Origin: Erythrobacter sp. SCN 62-14
Lineage (GTDB): Bacteria > Pseudomonadota > Alphaproteobacteria > Sphingomonadales > Sphingomonadaceae
NCBI GenBank assembly: GCA_001724215.1
Contig: MEDW01000008.1
Coordinates: 1-45,691, forward strand
Length of the DNA stretch: 45,691 nt
Reading direction: 5' to 3'
Every line of letters begins with the position of its first letter. Position 1 is the first letter of the stretch. Shown piece by piece: positions 27,083 through 37,709 of the stretch. Under the pieces are notes generated by a model. It was not told where the DNA came from. It ran no database searches and worked only from the letters and a program-made list of their open reading frames with translations. Position numbers and translations under genes: made by a program.

Positions 27083-27748
27083 ATGAATGATACGCCGACG
27101 CCCAGCGCGCCCTCCCCTGCCCCCAGTCTGCGCGCGCTGCTGCGCCGCTTGCTGCGATGGTTGCTTGATGATCGCAGCAAAGGGGCTGAGCCTGTCTCTG
27201 AACAGCCTGCTTCTTCTGATACAGACAGTGTCTCAATTGACAGAAAACCACCAGTAAAACCTGAACAAGGTGCTCGCCGCATCGGCCCGCGCGGCACCGC
27301 GCTTATCAAGCAATTCGAAGGCTGCGCGCGGCGGCGCGGGGATGGCCTGATCGAAGCCTATCCCGATCCCGGCACGGGTGCAGAGCCGTGGACAATCGGC
27401 TGGGGCGCAACCGGCGCGGATCGTTTCAACGGCGGGCGCATCCGGCCCGGAACCGTGTGGACGCAAGGCCAATGCGATGCGCGGCTCGATGAAGACTTGG
27501 CCCGCTATGCCGCCGATGTCGCCCGCGCGATTGGCCAAGCGCCCACCACGCAGGGCCAGTTCGATGCGATGGTGAGTTTTCACTACAACACCGGCGCGAT
27601 TGGCCGCGCCACGCTGACCAAGAAGCACATCGCGCGCGATTATGCGGGTGCAGCGGCGGAGTTTGCACGCTGGAATAAGGCGGGTGGACGCGTGCTGCGC
27701 GGTTTGACGCGCCGGCGCGAGGCGGAGGCGGCGCTCTACCAGTCGTGA
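27083..27748 (+). CDS. GH24 lysozyme (phage endolysin-type muramidase), solitary
   Basis: It is predicted to cut the MurNAc-GlcNAc bond of peptidoglycan. The 221-residue protein has an N-terminal Pro/Arg-rich region of about 65 residues (no clear signal peptide, possible amphipathic LLRRLLRWLLDD) and a GH24 domain with IKQFEG (catalytic Glu), WTIGWGATG (Thr) and the C-terminal GRVLRGLTRRREAEAALY. The start is the ATG at 27083; the track ORF runs back over the glnA terminator. No holin or other phage genes adjoin, so it may be domesticated. It is convergent with tamB, 14 bases apart. Confidence 0.86.
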   Translation: MNDTPTPSAPSPAPSLRALLRRLLRWLLDDRSKGAEPVSEQPASSDTDSVSIDRKPPVKPEQGARRIGPRGTALIKQFEGCARRRGDGLIEAYPDPGTGAEPWTIGWGATGADRFNGGRIRPGTVWTQGQCDARLDEDLARYAADVARAIGQAPTTQGQFDAMVSFHYNTGAIGRATLTKKHIARDYAGAAAEFARWNKAGGRVLRGLTRRREAEAALYQS

Positions 27749-27762
27749 GCGCTCGCGCTTCC

Positions 27763-30700
27763 TCAATAATCCTTGCGCACTTGTGCCAGCACCGAATCGC
27801 GCCCGATGGTGGACACGAGGCCCAAAAGCACCAGCCAGTTGGTGATGCGATATTCGACCTGCGTCGCATTGTAATCGCGCCCATCGGTGATGAGCTCGAC
27901 ATAAAGCTTGCGCGTCAGGTTCTTGCCCAGCGCAACGCCGGTTTCGCGCCCGATGATCGGATCAGCGGCAATGATGCGCAATTGATCGAGCCCGATGGAA
28001 GACCGCAGCGAGCCAATCGGATCAAGCCCGCCCCCGCCGCCCTGCAGCGAGGCAAGGGCCGCTGCCAGTTGCAGCGCGTCGGTGGCCGAAAGCGAGGTTG
28101 CCGGGCCGCCGAACAAGAGGCGCGAGAGGATTTCCTCATCGGGCAGCGGCGGGGTGGAGGAAAAGGCGATCATGGGAGCCATGGCATTGCCGGTGATGCC
28201 AATGCCGACTTGCGTCCCTGAACGATTGGTTTCGGCGGTGATATCAAGCTGCGGATTGATCGGGCCGCTCTGGTCAAACACGATGCGACCGCGGGTGAGT
28301 TCGAATTCCGTGCCGGCAAAGGTGTATTCGCCGCGCACCATCGTGGCTGTGCCGCCGATGCGCGGATCATCGACAGTGCCGCGCAGGGCAATGTCGATGC
28401 CCCATTCGCTGTCGAGCCCCATGCCCTCGACGCGAATGCGCGAGGGCGCGCTGGCGTTGACGAGATAGCGCCAGCTGTCGGTGCGGCTGGCGCGTTGGGC
28501 CGTCACCGCGCCACCCTGACGCCCAACCTCGCGGGTGGCGATGGCGGGTAAGGCGTAATCCTCGGCGGCTGCGGCCAGTCGCCAGCTGGCCCGGTCGATC
28601 CTGACGCGTCCGGCGATGGTGCCGCCGACGCCATCGGAGACAATCCGCAAGGGACCCGTGAGGCGCGCATCAAGCCCTGCGGCGTTGATCAGCCGTGCAT
28701 TGGTGGCAGCAGCGCGCAAATCGATGCGGGGGCCGCGTTCTGCGCTCATATTGGCAAGGTCAATCGTGCCCGAACCCACAATCGAGCCATTGCCTGCAGT
28801 CGTGCCGGAGAACCGCGTGATCTCCAGCCGCGATCCGGCAAAGCGCCCGCGCGCAGTGGCCCCGGTGATGTCGGTGCCGGAAACCGCGCTCTGGACGCGC
28901 AGATTATCGCTGGCAATGCTGCCGGTGAGCCGCGGATTGGTGAGCGTGCCGCGCGCAGAGGCATTCACGCCAAGCGGACCGGTGATGTCGAAAGTCTCGA
29001 TGCCAGCCAGCCGCCACAGCGATTCCGCGGGACCATCATAGGCAAGGTCTGCTTCAAGAGTGCCGCGCATCAGGCGGGTGGCAAAGTCACCGCGCCCCGG
29101 CAACTTGGTGATGCGCGCCTTGACTTGGCCCAACCGCTGGCCGTTCTCCAGAAGGCGCGCGCCGGCGCTCAGACCAGCCGGCGTCAGATCAGCAACCGCC
29201 ACCACATTGATCGGCTGCGAGGACAGCACCAGCCCGGCGCGGGTAAACCCATCAACCCGGATGCGCGCGGCGCCAGTGGGCGGGGCAAATTCGCGCTGGC
29301 CATAAGTAACAACCCCCGACAAACGCCCTCCAAAACCCAACTCGCTGCCCGCCAGATCGAGCAGCCGTAAGGGCATTCGCGACAGCTTGACCGAAGCGCT
29401 CGTCTCACTTGCGCCGAACGCGCCTTCGACAATGGCGAAACCACCGCCATAGCCGATCTGAGCAGGGGCAAGGCTCCACCCCTCCGGCTCGGCGCGGGTG
29501 AGGACGGCGCGGCGCGGCATACGGATCGCTGCGCCCGCGTAGTCGCCGCGCGCCAGCAGCGCGATCCGTCGAGGCGCGATATCAACATCCAGCTTCAGTG
29601 CGAAGCGATCCGACCGCCGCCCCGCAATCGCCAGCACCGCCTTGCCTTCGCCATTGGAAAGCCCGACGCGGCCATCGAAATTGGCAATCCTCAAAGCACC
29701 ATATTCAAACCCGCTGCCCGCAAGCACGCCGTTGATGAAGCTGCCCGCCTCATCAAAGCGGCCCGTAGCCGTGATATCAGCGCGGCCAATCGCAATCGGC
29801 ATGTCGCCGCCAAAGCGCGCGTCGCGGGCCATGAGATCGAGCGTGAAGCCCTGCGCCCCGCCGCTTGCCGGAGCAAGACCGACCGTTCCGTTAACCCCAC
29901 CACCTGCCAGCGCAAGCCGCCCATCAACCGCAGCCTCTCCCAGTTCGAGTGCGCCCGTGATCCGCGTGCGGAAAATATTGAATTCATTCACCGCGATGCG
30001 CGTCGGCCCGTCTTCGGGCAAAACCAGTCCGATATTACCAGTGAACGGGCCGAGCAAGGATCCGCCCGCCAGATCAATCGCAAAACCATCCTGCGCTGGT
30101 GCCAGCGCGATCCGCACATCGGTAAGCCCCGCCGCAGGCAAGGGATCGGCCAACACCAGCACCGCGCGCGGGCCATCGCTGGCAAGTTCGGCATCGATCG
30201 TGAAGGGCCCATATTGCGCTTGCCGCCCGCGCCCTGCAATCGTCGTGCGCGCACCATCACTGCCGGGCACCACGCGGCTATCGAGCCGGGCTGCAAGGCG
30301 TGCGCTGGTGATCTCGCCGTCCCTGATGATGATCGGCTCTCCCGCCCCCAGTCCGAGCGCCCCCTTGAAGCGCACTTCGGGACCGGCGAGATTAACGATC
30401 GTTGCATTGCCAATGCGCGACAACCGCCCGGCCAGATTGGCGCGCAGGCTCCACGGGATGCTGGGCCCGAACTTGGCGAGGATCTTGGCCTCGCCATTCA
30501 CTTCGCCTGCACCCTCGATACGTAAACCGCTGAAAGAAATCGGCCCAGCAAGAGCGTAGGTTCCAGCTGGCACATCACCGCGCAGCGACAAATTGGTAGC
30601 CAGCCCCGGCACAGCAAAGCGCGCCTCGTCAGCGGCCAGCTTGCCATCTTCGTAGGTGACGCGCGCATTCAGCCTGGCCTCGATCAGACGCGGGTCAATC

Positions 30701-32007
30701 TGCGGATTGCCGGTGGTGATGGCTTTGGCGGTGAGCGCAAGCGGCAAGGTGAACTTGCCGCGGGTGTAGCGTGCCATGCCCGCTTGCCTCAGATCGCGCA
30801 CCTCAATCTCGCCAGCCCCCACGCGGGCAATCGCCAATTGATGATCCAGCGCCAGATCGCTGAAACGCCCAGTGATCCCGGCAACAAAGCGCGCCTGTTC
30901 AAGCTGCACATCGGGGCCCAGCAAAGCGGGATCACGCAAGGCCGCGCGCAGCACCAGTCGCTCGACATTGGAAGCTTTCAGATCAACGCCGCCTGCCAAA
31001 CGCAGGTCCAGCGCCTCGCTTACCACCGCAGCGCGCCCGGCGACCAGCCGATCTTCCAGCAGGAAGGACGCCGCCAGCGCGGTGCTGCGGCCCAGCGCCC
31101 GGCCCGGCAAACTGTCTTGATCAAGCGGCGCGCGCACTTCGCCTAGCACGCCAAAGCGTCCAGCGTGATTGGTCAGGCGAAAGCCTGCCACCCGGTCTTG
31201 CTCTGGCGCGCCAACCGCGGCTGGCGGCCAGCGTGTCGCAAGCGCATGGCCGCGCCAATTGCTCCACGTCCCCTCGCCCGCAATGCGAACGGCATAGCCT
31301 TCCGCAAGGCCCGTCAGCCCGGCCAGCACACCGCCCGCAGGCGCGACATAATCAAGCCCCATATCGAACCTGTCGCCATCAGGCTCAGCATCCAGCATCA
31401 GCGCGAGGCGATCATCCGTGCCAAAGCTTGCCGTTGCATTGATCAGCGCGCGGCGTTTCAGGATCAGGGCGCTCGCCGTCAGATTGAGCTTTTCTGCGCG
31501 CTCGGTTGCCAGCCCTTCGGCAAGCACCAGATTGGCAATCGTCAAGCGATCAATCCGGATATCGAAATCGGGTAAAAGCGGCGCGTCGGGATCATCGGGA
31601 TTAAGCTCTGGCAAGCGCGACAACACACCGCGCTGCGTCGTGACTTCGCGGATATCAAGCCCGCTCCACAAGAAAGCGAGCGGGCGCCAGTCAAGGGTAA
31701 CTTCGGGAATGGTCAGGAACACGCCCTTGGGATCGCTCACCACCACATCGCGCAGCCGCGCGGCACCGTAAATATCGCCCTCAATCCGCCCGATGCGGAA
31801 CCTGAGGCCATTATCCGGTTCAAGCGCGGCGATCTGGTCAGCGACAAAGCGCTTGCCAATCGGTGAACTGAGGAATGCCGCGCCCAGCACCAGGGGAGCC
31901 AGCAGCGCAGCCAGCAGCCAGCCCAGCCGCTTCATCCAACGGCGGCGGCTGGCCGCCACGGCCGTCACCTCGGTTGCGGTGGGCTCAAGATCAGGCTCGT
32001 CCGCCAT
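27763..32007 (-). CDS. tamB: TamB, translocation and assembly module protein
   Basis: TamB is an inner-membrane-anchored periplasmic protein that bridges to TamA and is implicated in outer-membrane protein insertion and phospholipid transport. The 1414-residue product has an N-terminal anchor (about residues 26-48), a very long repetitive beta-rich body (DUF490-type AsmA-like repeats) and a C-terminal TamB domain ending LGLVSTIGRDSVLAQVRKDY. The ATG overlaps the tamA stop by one base (TGATG), consistent with an operon. It is convergent with the lysozyme gene. Confidence 0.93.
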   Translation of the reverse strand: MADEPDLEPTATEVTAVAASRRRWMKRLGWLLAALLAPLVLGAAFLSSPIGKRFVADQIAALEPDNGLRFRIGRIEGDIYGAARLRDVVVSDPKGVFLTIPEVTLDWRPLAFLWSGLDIREVTTQRGVLSRLPELNPDDPDAPLLPDFDIRIDRLTIANLVLAEGLATERAEKLNLTASALILKRRALINATASFGTDDRLALMLDAEPDGDRFDMGLDYVAPAGGVLAGLTGLAEGYAVRIAGEGTWSNWRGHALATRWPPAAVGAPEQDRVAGFRLTNHAGRFGVLGEVRAPLDQDSLPGRALGRSTALAASFLLEDRLVAGRAAVVSEALDLRLAGGVDLKASNVERLVLRAALRDPALLGPDVQLEQARFVAGITGRFSDLALDHQLAIARVGAGEIEVRDLRQAGMARYTRGKFTLPLALTAKAITTGNPQIDPRLIEARLNARVTYEDGKLAADEARFAVPGLATNLSLRGDVPAGTYALAGPISFSGLRIEGAGEVNGEAKILAKFGPSIPWSLRANLAGRLSRIGNATIVNLAGPEVRFKGALGLGAGEPIIIRDGEITSARLAARLDSRVVPGSDGARTTIAGRGRQAQYGPFTIDAELASDGPRAVLVLADPLPAAGLTDVRIALAPAQDGFAIDLAGGSLLGPFTGNIGLVLPEDGPTRIAVNEFNIFRTRITGALELGEAAVDGRLALAGGGVNGTVGLAPASGGAQGFTLDLMARDARFGGDMPIAIGRADITATGRFDEAGSFINGVLAGSGFEYGALRIANFDGRVGLSNGEGKAVLAIAGRRSDRFALKLDVDIAPRRIALLARGDYAGAAIRMPRRAVLTRAEPEGWSLAPAQIGYGGGFAIVEGAFGASETSASVKLSRMPLRLLDLAGSELGFGGRLSGVVTYGQREFAPPTGAARIRVDGFTRAGLVLSSQPINVVAVADLTPAGLSAGARLLENGQRLGQVKARITKLPGRGDFATRLMRGTLEADLAYDGPAESLWRLAGIETFDITGPLGVNASARGTLTNPRLTGSIASDNLRVQSAVSGTDITGATARGRFAGSRLEITRFSGTTAGNGSIVGSGTIDLANMSAERGPRIDLRAAATNARLINAAGLDARLTGPLRIVSDGVGGTIAGRVRIDRASWRLAAAAEDYALPAIATREVGRQGGAVTAQRASRTDSWRYLVNASAPSRIRVEGMGLDSEWGIDIALRGTVDDPRIGGTATMVRGEYTFAGTEFELTRGRIVFDQSGPINPQLDITAETNRSGTQVGIGITGNAMAPMIAFSSTPPLPDEEILSRLLFGGPATSLSATDALQLAAALASLQGGGGGLDPIGSLRSSIGLDQLRIIAADPIIGRETGVALGKNLTRKLYVELITDGRDYNATQVEYRITNWLVLLGLVSTIGRDSVLAQVRKDY

Positions 32008-34445
32008 CAGAATGCCTGCCCCAGACCGATAAACACCACCACCGGCGCATCAAATTCGCTGCGGTTGAGCGGCACGCCCACATCAATGCGGATCGGGCCG
32101 AAATTGGTTTTGTAACGCACCCCAAGCCCTGCGGCATAACGGATAAAGTCGAAATTGGGCACCGAGCGCTGGCTGACGCTGCCGATGTCAAAGAAGGGCA
32201 CCACCTGCACCGCGCCGTCGAGCAAGGGCGTGTTGATGCGCGCCTCGACCGAGGCTTCGAGCAGGGCCGCACCGCCGGTTGCCTCGCCAAATTCATCGCG
32301 CGGGCCCACGCCCTGAAACCCGTAACCGCGCACCGAGGCCCCGCCGCCGCCATAAAGCCGCCGCGAAGGCGCGACATTGTTCAATTCTGCCCCTTGGATC
32401 GTCGCCGCACGCACCCGGCCGGCCATCACCACCCGTTCGCCAACCTTGCGATAGGCCGCCCCATCCAATTGCGCGCGCAGGTAGAAATCCTGTGCGCCTC
32501 CGGTGCGCGAGGATTCCGGCGCAAGGAACAGCGTGGCGCGGTATCCGCTCGTGGGATCGAGGAAATCATCGCTGCGATCAATGGTCGCGCTGCCGAACAA
32601 GCCGGCGATGGTGAAGCTGCGCCGCGGCGAAAGGGTGTCCGGCGCTGCCCTGACCCGGCGGTTGCGCTCCTCGGTCACAAGGGCCTCTGCGCCGATCTGC
32701 CAGCTGAACTCCTTTTGATAGATAAAGTTCGACAGCCGCTCAAAGGTGCCGCGCACGCCCAGAGTGCGCGATTCCACCGCTACGGTGTTGATGTCGCTGG
32801 CAAAGACATCGAAGAACAGCGCCTGATCGCGGCCACGGAAATTGTTGCGCTTGAAACCGGCAGCCGCCACCATCTCGCGTGTGCCGACAATGCCGCGCAG
32901 TCGCAACGCGCCTTCGGGCGGCAGGATGTTGCGGTGCTCCCACACGGTTTCGAGCTTGAACCCATCCTCGGTACCATAGCCAAGACCCCCGGTAATGGTG
33001 CGCTGGGGACCGCGTTCAAGCTTGACATCGAGCGCCACCGAGCCTGGCTCATCGCTGGTCGGCGGGGTCTCCTCGCGCGGAGTGATGGTAACACTGGAGA
33101 CAAGGCCCGTCGCAAGGATTGCGGTGCGCAGATCGGTTTCAAGGCTTTGCTGATAGGTGTCTCCGGTACGGAAGCGGGCAAGCCGGGCGAGATGCTTGCC
33201 CGGCAGAAACGCCGGATCATTGCTGTTGACTGTGCCAAAGGCATACCGCCCGCCCGGCGCGATCGGCAGCGTGATATCCCCTTCCTCACGGGCATGATCG
33301 ATCAGCAGTTCGGGCTCACCCAATTCGGCAAAGGGATAGCCCGCTTCACCCAGCGCAAGGGCAAGCGCCGCTTCCTCGGCAAGAATGCGGTCTGACAGCA
33401 GCCGGTCACCCGGCTGGATTGCAAAGGCGGCACGCAAGGGCACACGCTCGGTCTCGGGCAAGCGATCAAGCGCGCCCAGATCCACCGCGCCCACGCGATA
33501 GGGCGGGCCGGGATAGATATCAAAGCGCACCGTCGCCTGTTGCGCGGCTGCACGGGCACCTGCGCCATTGTCGCGCCCACGCCGTCCGCCCGACAATTGC
33601 CGCACCACCTCGCCGCCGTAATAGCCATAGGCGCGCAGCATCTCGTTCAACAGGTCGGCATCAGCCCGCGCCCGCGCGGCGATCTGGGGCGCTGTGTTCT
33701 CACCGCGCTCCAATTGATTGAGTGTCGACAACTGGCGGAAGCGGGCAGTGAATTCTTCGCGTTCAGGGAAAGCTTCGGGATCGACCGGAAAAGCAAGCGT
33801 GATCGTGTCGTTGAGCGGAAGCTCTGCCAATTCAACCACTTGTTCAAGCTCGGGCATCGCAAGCTGGGCAAAGGCCTCACCTTCGGCGTCGCTTTCCAGC
33901 GGTTCGGGCAGATTGAGCGCAAATTCATCAAGCTGCTGGCCAATCTGTGCCGCCGAGGCAACTTCGCCGGGGGTCTCAAGCGCAATCAGCGCAGTCTCAA
34001 GCTCAGTATCGAGATCAGCCAGCGCCAGCCCTGCAGCATCGGGCGTTTCGGGGTCTTCGATCAATTCGGAAAGCGGTGCTGCCCCAGCAAGGGCCCAGAC
34101 ATCGGGGTTGGCGAGCGCCTCGGCCGGGATCAATTCATCCAGCGTGCGAGGCACAGGCTGCGCGGGCGGAACGTCCGCCGGGCCGAGTTCGGGATCAGCC
34201 CGATCAGGATCATCGCCTGCGGTGGCATCGCCATCGCGTTCGCCTTCTTCGACATCGCTTCCAGCCTCCGCCTGAGGTTGGACAGCGACATCGGCCCTGG
34301 CCGGTGTCGACGGCAACGCCGCAGGCACCTGCGCTGCCGCGCACGCGCTTCCCAGCGCTCCTGAACCCAATGACGTTGCAACTAGAAAAGACAGCGTCAG
34401 CGGGGTAAGGCGATCAGCTTTCCGGGAACTTGGCAGGCTGGCCAT
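32007..34445 (-). CDS. tamA: TamA-like outer-membrane assembly protein (BamA/Omp85 family)
   Basis: The 812-residue protein starts with a signal-type segment ([23 protein letters not shown]). After it come about 190 residues rich in Asp, Glu, Ala and Pro, then POTRA-like segments (from about residue 245, with [14 protein letters not shown]) and a C-terminal beta-barrel ([36 protein letters not shown]). TamA proteins are usually near 570-600 aa, so the acidic region is an addition. The ATG at 34445 lies inside the end of bpt, which it overlaps by 32 bases; the track ORF starts 21 codons earlier. Confidence 0.9.
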   Translation of the reverse strand: MASLPSSRKADRLTPLTLSFLVATSLGSGALGSACAAAQVPAALPSTPARADVAVQPQAEAGSDVEEGERDGDATAGDDPDRADPELGPADVPPAQPVPRTLDELIPAEALANPDVWALAGAAPLSELIEDPETPDAAGLALADLDTELETALIALETPGEVASAAQIGQQLDEFALNLPEPLESDAEGEAFAQLAMPELEQVVELAELPLNDTITLAFPVDPEAFPEREEFTARFRQLSTLNQLERGENTAPQIAARARADADLLNEMLRAYGYYGGEVVRQLSGGRRGRDNGAGARAAAQQATVRFDIYPGPPYRVGAVDLGALDRLPETERVPLRAAFAIQPGDRLLSDRILAEEAALALALGEAGYPFAELGEPELLIDHAREEGDITLPIAPGGRYAFGTVNSNDPAFLPGKHLARLARFRTGDTYQQSLETDLRTAILATGLVSSVTITPREETPPTSDEPGSVALDVKLERGPQRTITGGLGYGTEDGFKLETVWEHRNILPPEGALRLRGIVGTREMVAAAGFKRNNFRGRDQALFFDVFASDINTVAVESRTLGVRGTFERLSNFIYQKEFSWQIGAEALVTEERNRRVRAAPDTLSPRRSFTIAGLFGSATIDRSDDFLDPTSGYRATLFLAPESSRTGGAQDFYLRAQLDGAAYRKVGERVVMAGRVRAATIQGAELNNVAPSRRLYGGGGASVRGYGFQGVGPRDEFGEATGGAALLEASVEARINTPLLDGAVQVVPFFDIGSVSQRSVPNFDFIRYAAGLGVRYKTNFGPIRIDVGVPLNRSEFDAPVVVFIGLGQAF

Positions 34446-35259
34446 CCTTGCCCCGGATACCGGCAAGCGAGGCATCCACCGCGCGGCGGGGTGCAATCGC
34501 AGCGGCAATCAGCGCGCGTTGTTCATCCTCGTCCATCACTTGCCAACCATCGCGGGTAAGCCGCTCAAGCGGGCGATAGCGCACCTTATACTGCATGCGC
34601 GGGCTGCCTTCGACCCAGTAGCCGAGATAGACATAGGGCAGACCTTCAGCCGCAGCGCGGCGGATGTGATCGAGAATGATGAAATTGCCAAGCCCGCTGC
34701 GCTCAGGCTGATCGGGCTCGTAGAAAGAATAGATCATCGACAGGCCATCGCTCTGGCGATCGGTCAGGCACGCGCCAACCAGCCGCCCCGGCTTCCCATC
34801 CACACCCGGCGCGCGATATTCGGTCACCACCGAGGAGACCGGGGTGTGCTCAATCATGTCGGCGTAATCGAGTTCGTCCATCTGGCTCATCCCGCCATCA
34901 GGATGGCGCGCAGCCAGATAGCGCGCGAGCAAGGCGAATTGCTCATCCGTCGCCCATGGGCGGCACTCAGTAACGACAAGATCGGAATTGCGCTTGAGAT
35001 CGCGCTTTTGCGTGCCCGAAGCGCGAAACTCACCGGCCACCACGCGGACCGACACGCAAGCCTGACAATCAAGGCAGGACGGACGATAGGCCACTGTCTG
35101 GCTGCGACGAAAACCGATCCGCCCGAGCGCCTCGTTCAGCTGATCAGCGTGCGCGCCCTTCAATTCGGTGAACACCTTGCGCTCGCTACGCCCCGGCAAA
35201 TAGGGGCACGGGGCCGGGCTCGTCACGAAGAACCGGGGAAAGCGGATCGGTGCGGTCAC
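34414..35259 (-). CDS. bpt: Bpt, aspartate/glutamate leucyltransferase (N-degron pathway)
   Basis: It adds leucine from Leu-tRNA to proteins with N-terminal Asp or Glu, marking them for ClpAP. The 281-residue enzyme has the N-terminal cysteine motifs CPYLPGR and SCLDCQAC and the C-terminal [13 protein letters not shown] region. The start is a GTG at 35259 with AAGGATTGAG roughly 10 bases away. It ends inside the start of tamA, so bpt-tamA-tamB is one likely unit. Confidence 0.94.
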   Translation of the reverse strand: MTAPIRFPRFFVTSPAPCPYLPGRSERKVFTELKGAHADQLNEALGRIGFRRSQTVAYRPSCLDCQACVSVRVVAGEFRASGTQKRDLKRNSDLVVTECRPWATDEQFALLARYLAARHPDGGMSQMDELDYADMIEHTPVSSVVTEYRAPGVDGKPGRLVGACLTDRQSDGLSMIYSFYEPDQPERSGLGNFIILDHIRRAAAEGLPYVYLGYWVEGSPRMQYKVRYRPLERLTRDGWQVMDEDEQRALIAAAIAPRRAVDASLAGIRGKDGQPAKFPES

Positions 35260-35297
35260 GGGCGGTTGCTCAATCCTTTGGGCTGAATCAGCGTGCG

Positions 35298-35323
35298 GGC
35301 ATAAGTTAAGAAAAGCTTATGCC
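35298..35323 (-). promoter_or_regulatory. Inverted repeat upstream of bpt
   Basis: GGCATAAG and CTTATGCC form perfect 8-base arms around TTAAGAAAAG, about 40 bases before the bpt start. A TTAA-N7-TTAT in it resembles a CtrA half-pattern. It could be an operator or the end signal of ilvA. Confidence 0.35.
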
Positions 35324-35433
35324 TGCACTGGTTCCCGCGTAAAAGTCCTTTAACTATGAATTGCTGCGGATAATGGCGCTGATTGCACAGCCCGCCGCAC
35401 AAATGCGCGGAAAATGCGCCGAAATGGGCCAAA

Positions 35434-36699
35434 TTACCCCAATTCGACGAGCTGCACCGAATAGCCTTTGTCGCGAAGCGCCGCGACCAGATCTTCAACC
35501 TGCTGCGCATCGCGCGCTTCGCATTCGATATCAGTGATCAGGCCTTTGGCTGGCAGAGTGGTGAAGATGCGCTGGTGATAGATTTCGATGATGTTGACGT
35601 TATGCGCGTCAAACAGCCGCATCACCTTGAACAGCGCGCCGGGGCGATCCTGCAAAGTGATCCTGAGCCGCGCCAAACGGCCTTGCCGGGCGAGATCGCG
35701 CAGCAGCACATTGGCAAGCAAGCGGGTGTCGATATTGCCGCCGCACAGCACCAGGCCAATGGTCTTGCCTGCGAACCGATCGGGGTTCGCCAGCACGGCA
35801 GCAAGTCCCGCAGCGCCTGCGCCTTCAACCACCGTCTTTTCAATCTGGAGCAGCAGCGCGACGGCCTTTTCCAGCGCCGGTTCATCGACAAGGAGAATGT
35901 CGTCGACTCGCTCGGAAATCACCTGCGCGGTGAAATCGCCCGGTTGTTTAACAGCTATGCCTTCGGCCAGCGTATCCCCGCCGCATTCGCGCACCTCGCC
36001 CTTGATGCGCGCAAACATCGAAGGAAACAGCCCCGCCTGAACGCCGACAACTTCGATTTCAGGATTGATCGCCTTGGCCGCTGTTGCCATGCCGGAGATC
36101 AGCCCGCCGCCGCCAATCGGCGTCACGATGCAATCGAAATCCTGCTTATCCTCCAGCATCTCAAGCGCCACAGTGCCTGCGCCTGCGGCAACCTGCGGAT
36201 CATCGAAGGGATGCACGAAAGTGAGGCCAAGCTCGCCCTCAAGCTTACGCGCATGGGCATAGGCCTCGTCAAAAGTTTCGCCTTCGAGCACCACCTTGCC
36301 GCCGACGCTTTCAGTCTGCATCACCTTCACTGTGGGCGTGGTGCGCGGCATCACAATGGTGACCGGTACGCCCAGACGGGTGCCGTGATAGGACAGCCCC
36401 TGGCTGTGGTTACCCGCCGAGGCTGCAATCACGCCGCGCGCGCGCTGTTCATCATTAAGCTGCAACAGCGCGTTCAAGGCGCCGCGTTCCTTATAAGCGG
36501 CGGTGAATTGCAGGTTTTCAAACTTCAGCCAAATATCCGCGCCGGTGATCTGCGACAGGGTAATCGAATGCATCAGCGGCGTGCGCACCACAGCGCCGGC
36601 AATCCGCGCGGCCGCTTGGCGCACCGTATCAAGCGTAAGATCGGCCGGAGTGGCAACGGGCGCCGACAAGGGCGCAGAGGACGTGGCAGGAGCTGACAT
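35434..36699 (-). CDS. ilvA: Threonine ammonia-lyase with ACT-like C-terminus
   Basis: It converts threonine to 2-oxobutyrate for isoleucine synthesis. The 421-residue PLP enzyme has the Schiff-base lysine in FTAAYKERGA (Lys70), SAGNHSQG, GGGGLISG and the C-terminal ACT domain (LRITLQDRPGALFKVM). The single ACT-like domain gives the shorter form of the enzyme compared with E. coli IlvA, so isoleucine feedback may differ. The divergent hydroxyacid dehydrogenase gene begins 98 bases away. Confidence 0.92.
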   Translation of the reverse strand: MSAPATSSAPLSAPVATPADLTLDTVRQAAARIAGAVVRTPLMHSITLSQITGADIWLKFENLQFTAAYKERGALNALLQLNDEQRARGVIAASAGNHSQGLSYHGTRLGVPVTIVMPRTTPTVKVMQTESVGGKVVLEGETFDEAYAHARKLEGELGLTFVHPFDDPQVAAGAGTVALEMLEDKQDFDCIVTPIGGGGLISGMATAAKAINPEIEVVGVQAGLFPSMFARIKGEVRECGGDTLAEGIAVKQPGDFTAQVISERVDDILLVDEPALEKAVALLLQIEKTVVEGAGAAGLAAVLANPDRFAGKTIGLVLCGGNIDTRLLANVLLRDLARQGRLARLRITLQDRPGALFKVMRLFDAHNVNIIEIYHQRIFTTLPAKGLITDIECEARDAQQVEDLVAALRDKGYSVQLVELG

Positions 36700-36797
36700 A
36701 GTGGCCGCGCGTTAAGCCCTTAAGCCTTCAGGCGCAACGCATGATTGGCACGCCTGCGATTGGCAAACCGCGCGTTTCCCGATAGCGAGACGGCTGT

Positions 36798-37709
36798 ATG
36801 AGCACACACGCAAATATCGCCTTTATTGGCCTCGGGGTGATGGGCGGGCCGATGGCAGGCCATCTGGCGCGCGCCGGGATGACAGTCACCGCCTATAATC
36901 GCTCACCCGAACGCGCGGCCAAATGGCGCGAGGTGTGGGCTGAGGAAGGCTTATCCGTCACTTTCGCCGCCACTCCGGCAGAGGCAGCAAGCGGTGCGCA
37001 CGCGGTGCTCACCTGTGTCGGCAATGATAAAGACTTGGCAGAAATCCTGATGGGCCAAGGCGGGGTGCTGGATGCGATGGCGCATGGCGCGCTGTTGATC
37101 GATCACACCACAGTGTCGGCCGATATGGCGCGTAGGCTTGCCAGCGAATGCGCCGCGCGCGGCCTCGGCGCGGTGGATGCACCGGTGAGCGGCGGTGAAG
37201 CCGGCGCGGTGAATGGCCAATTGGCGATCATGTGCGGCGGGAGCGAGAAAGACATGGCGCGCGCTGTGCCAATCATGCAGCCTTACGCCAAGGCGATCAC
37301 CCATGTTGGCCCGGCGGGTGCTGGCCAGACAGCGAAAATGGCCAACCAGATGTGCATTGCAGGCGTGCTGGCTGGCCTTGCCGAAGCGATCCGGCTGGCC
37401 GAGGCCGCCGGGCTTGATCTCGCCAAAACCTATAAGGCTATCTCGGGCGGCGCGGCGCAAAGTTGGCAAATGAACAACCGCTGGGCCAGCATGGCGGCAG
37501 GCGAATTCGATTTCGGCTTTGCGATTGACTGGATGCGCAAGGACCTCGGCTATGCGCTGGATGAAGCGCGCCGGTTGGGGCTGTCGGCTCCCGTCACCGC
37601 CCTTGTCGATCAATTCTACGCCGATGTGCAGGCAGCAGGCGGCGGGCGCAAGGATACCAGCGCGCTGATCACCCGCCTGCCGCAAAAGCCTGCGCCCAAG
37701 GAAAGCTGA
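36798..37709 (+). CDS. Beta-hydroxyacid dehydrogenase family (3-hydroxyisobutyrate dehydrogenase-like)
   Basis: It is an NAD(P)-dependent dehydrogenase of the MmsB/GarR/GlxR group. The 303-residue protein has the Rossmann loop IGLGVMGGPMAGHL, the substrate loop DAPVSGGEAGA and the catalytic lysine region GAGQTAKMANQ. Its substrate cannot be told from sequence; valine catabolism, tartronate reduction and succinic-semialdehyde reduction are all options. Its stop overlaps the amidohydrolase start by one base (TGATG). Confidence 0.92.
   Translation: MSTHANIAFIGLGVMGGPMAGHLARAGMTVTAYNRSPERAAKWREVWAEEGLSVTFAATPAEAASGAHAVLTCVGNDKDLAEILMGQGGVLDAMAHGALLIDHTTVSADMARRLASECAARGLGAVDAPVSGGEAGAVNGQLAIMCGGSEKDMARAVPIMQPYAKAITHVGPAGAGQTAKMANQMCIAGVLAGLAEAIRLAEAAGLDLAKTYKAISGGAAQSWQMNNRWASMAAGEFDFGFAIDWMRKDLGYALDEARRLGLSAPVTALVDQFYADVQAAGGGRKDTSALITRLPQKPAPKES

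Noticed and set aside
31875-33395. 506-aa plus-strand ORF antisense to tamB/tamA
   Set aside because: Arg/His/Gln-rich shadow over well supported TamA and TamB frames.
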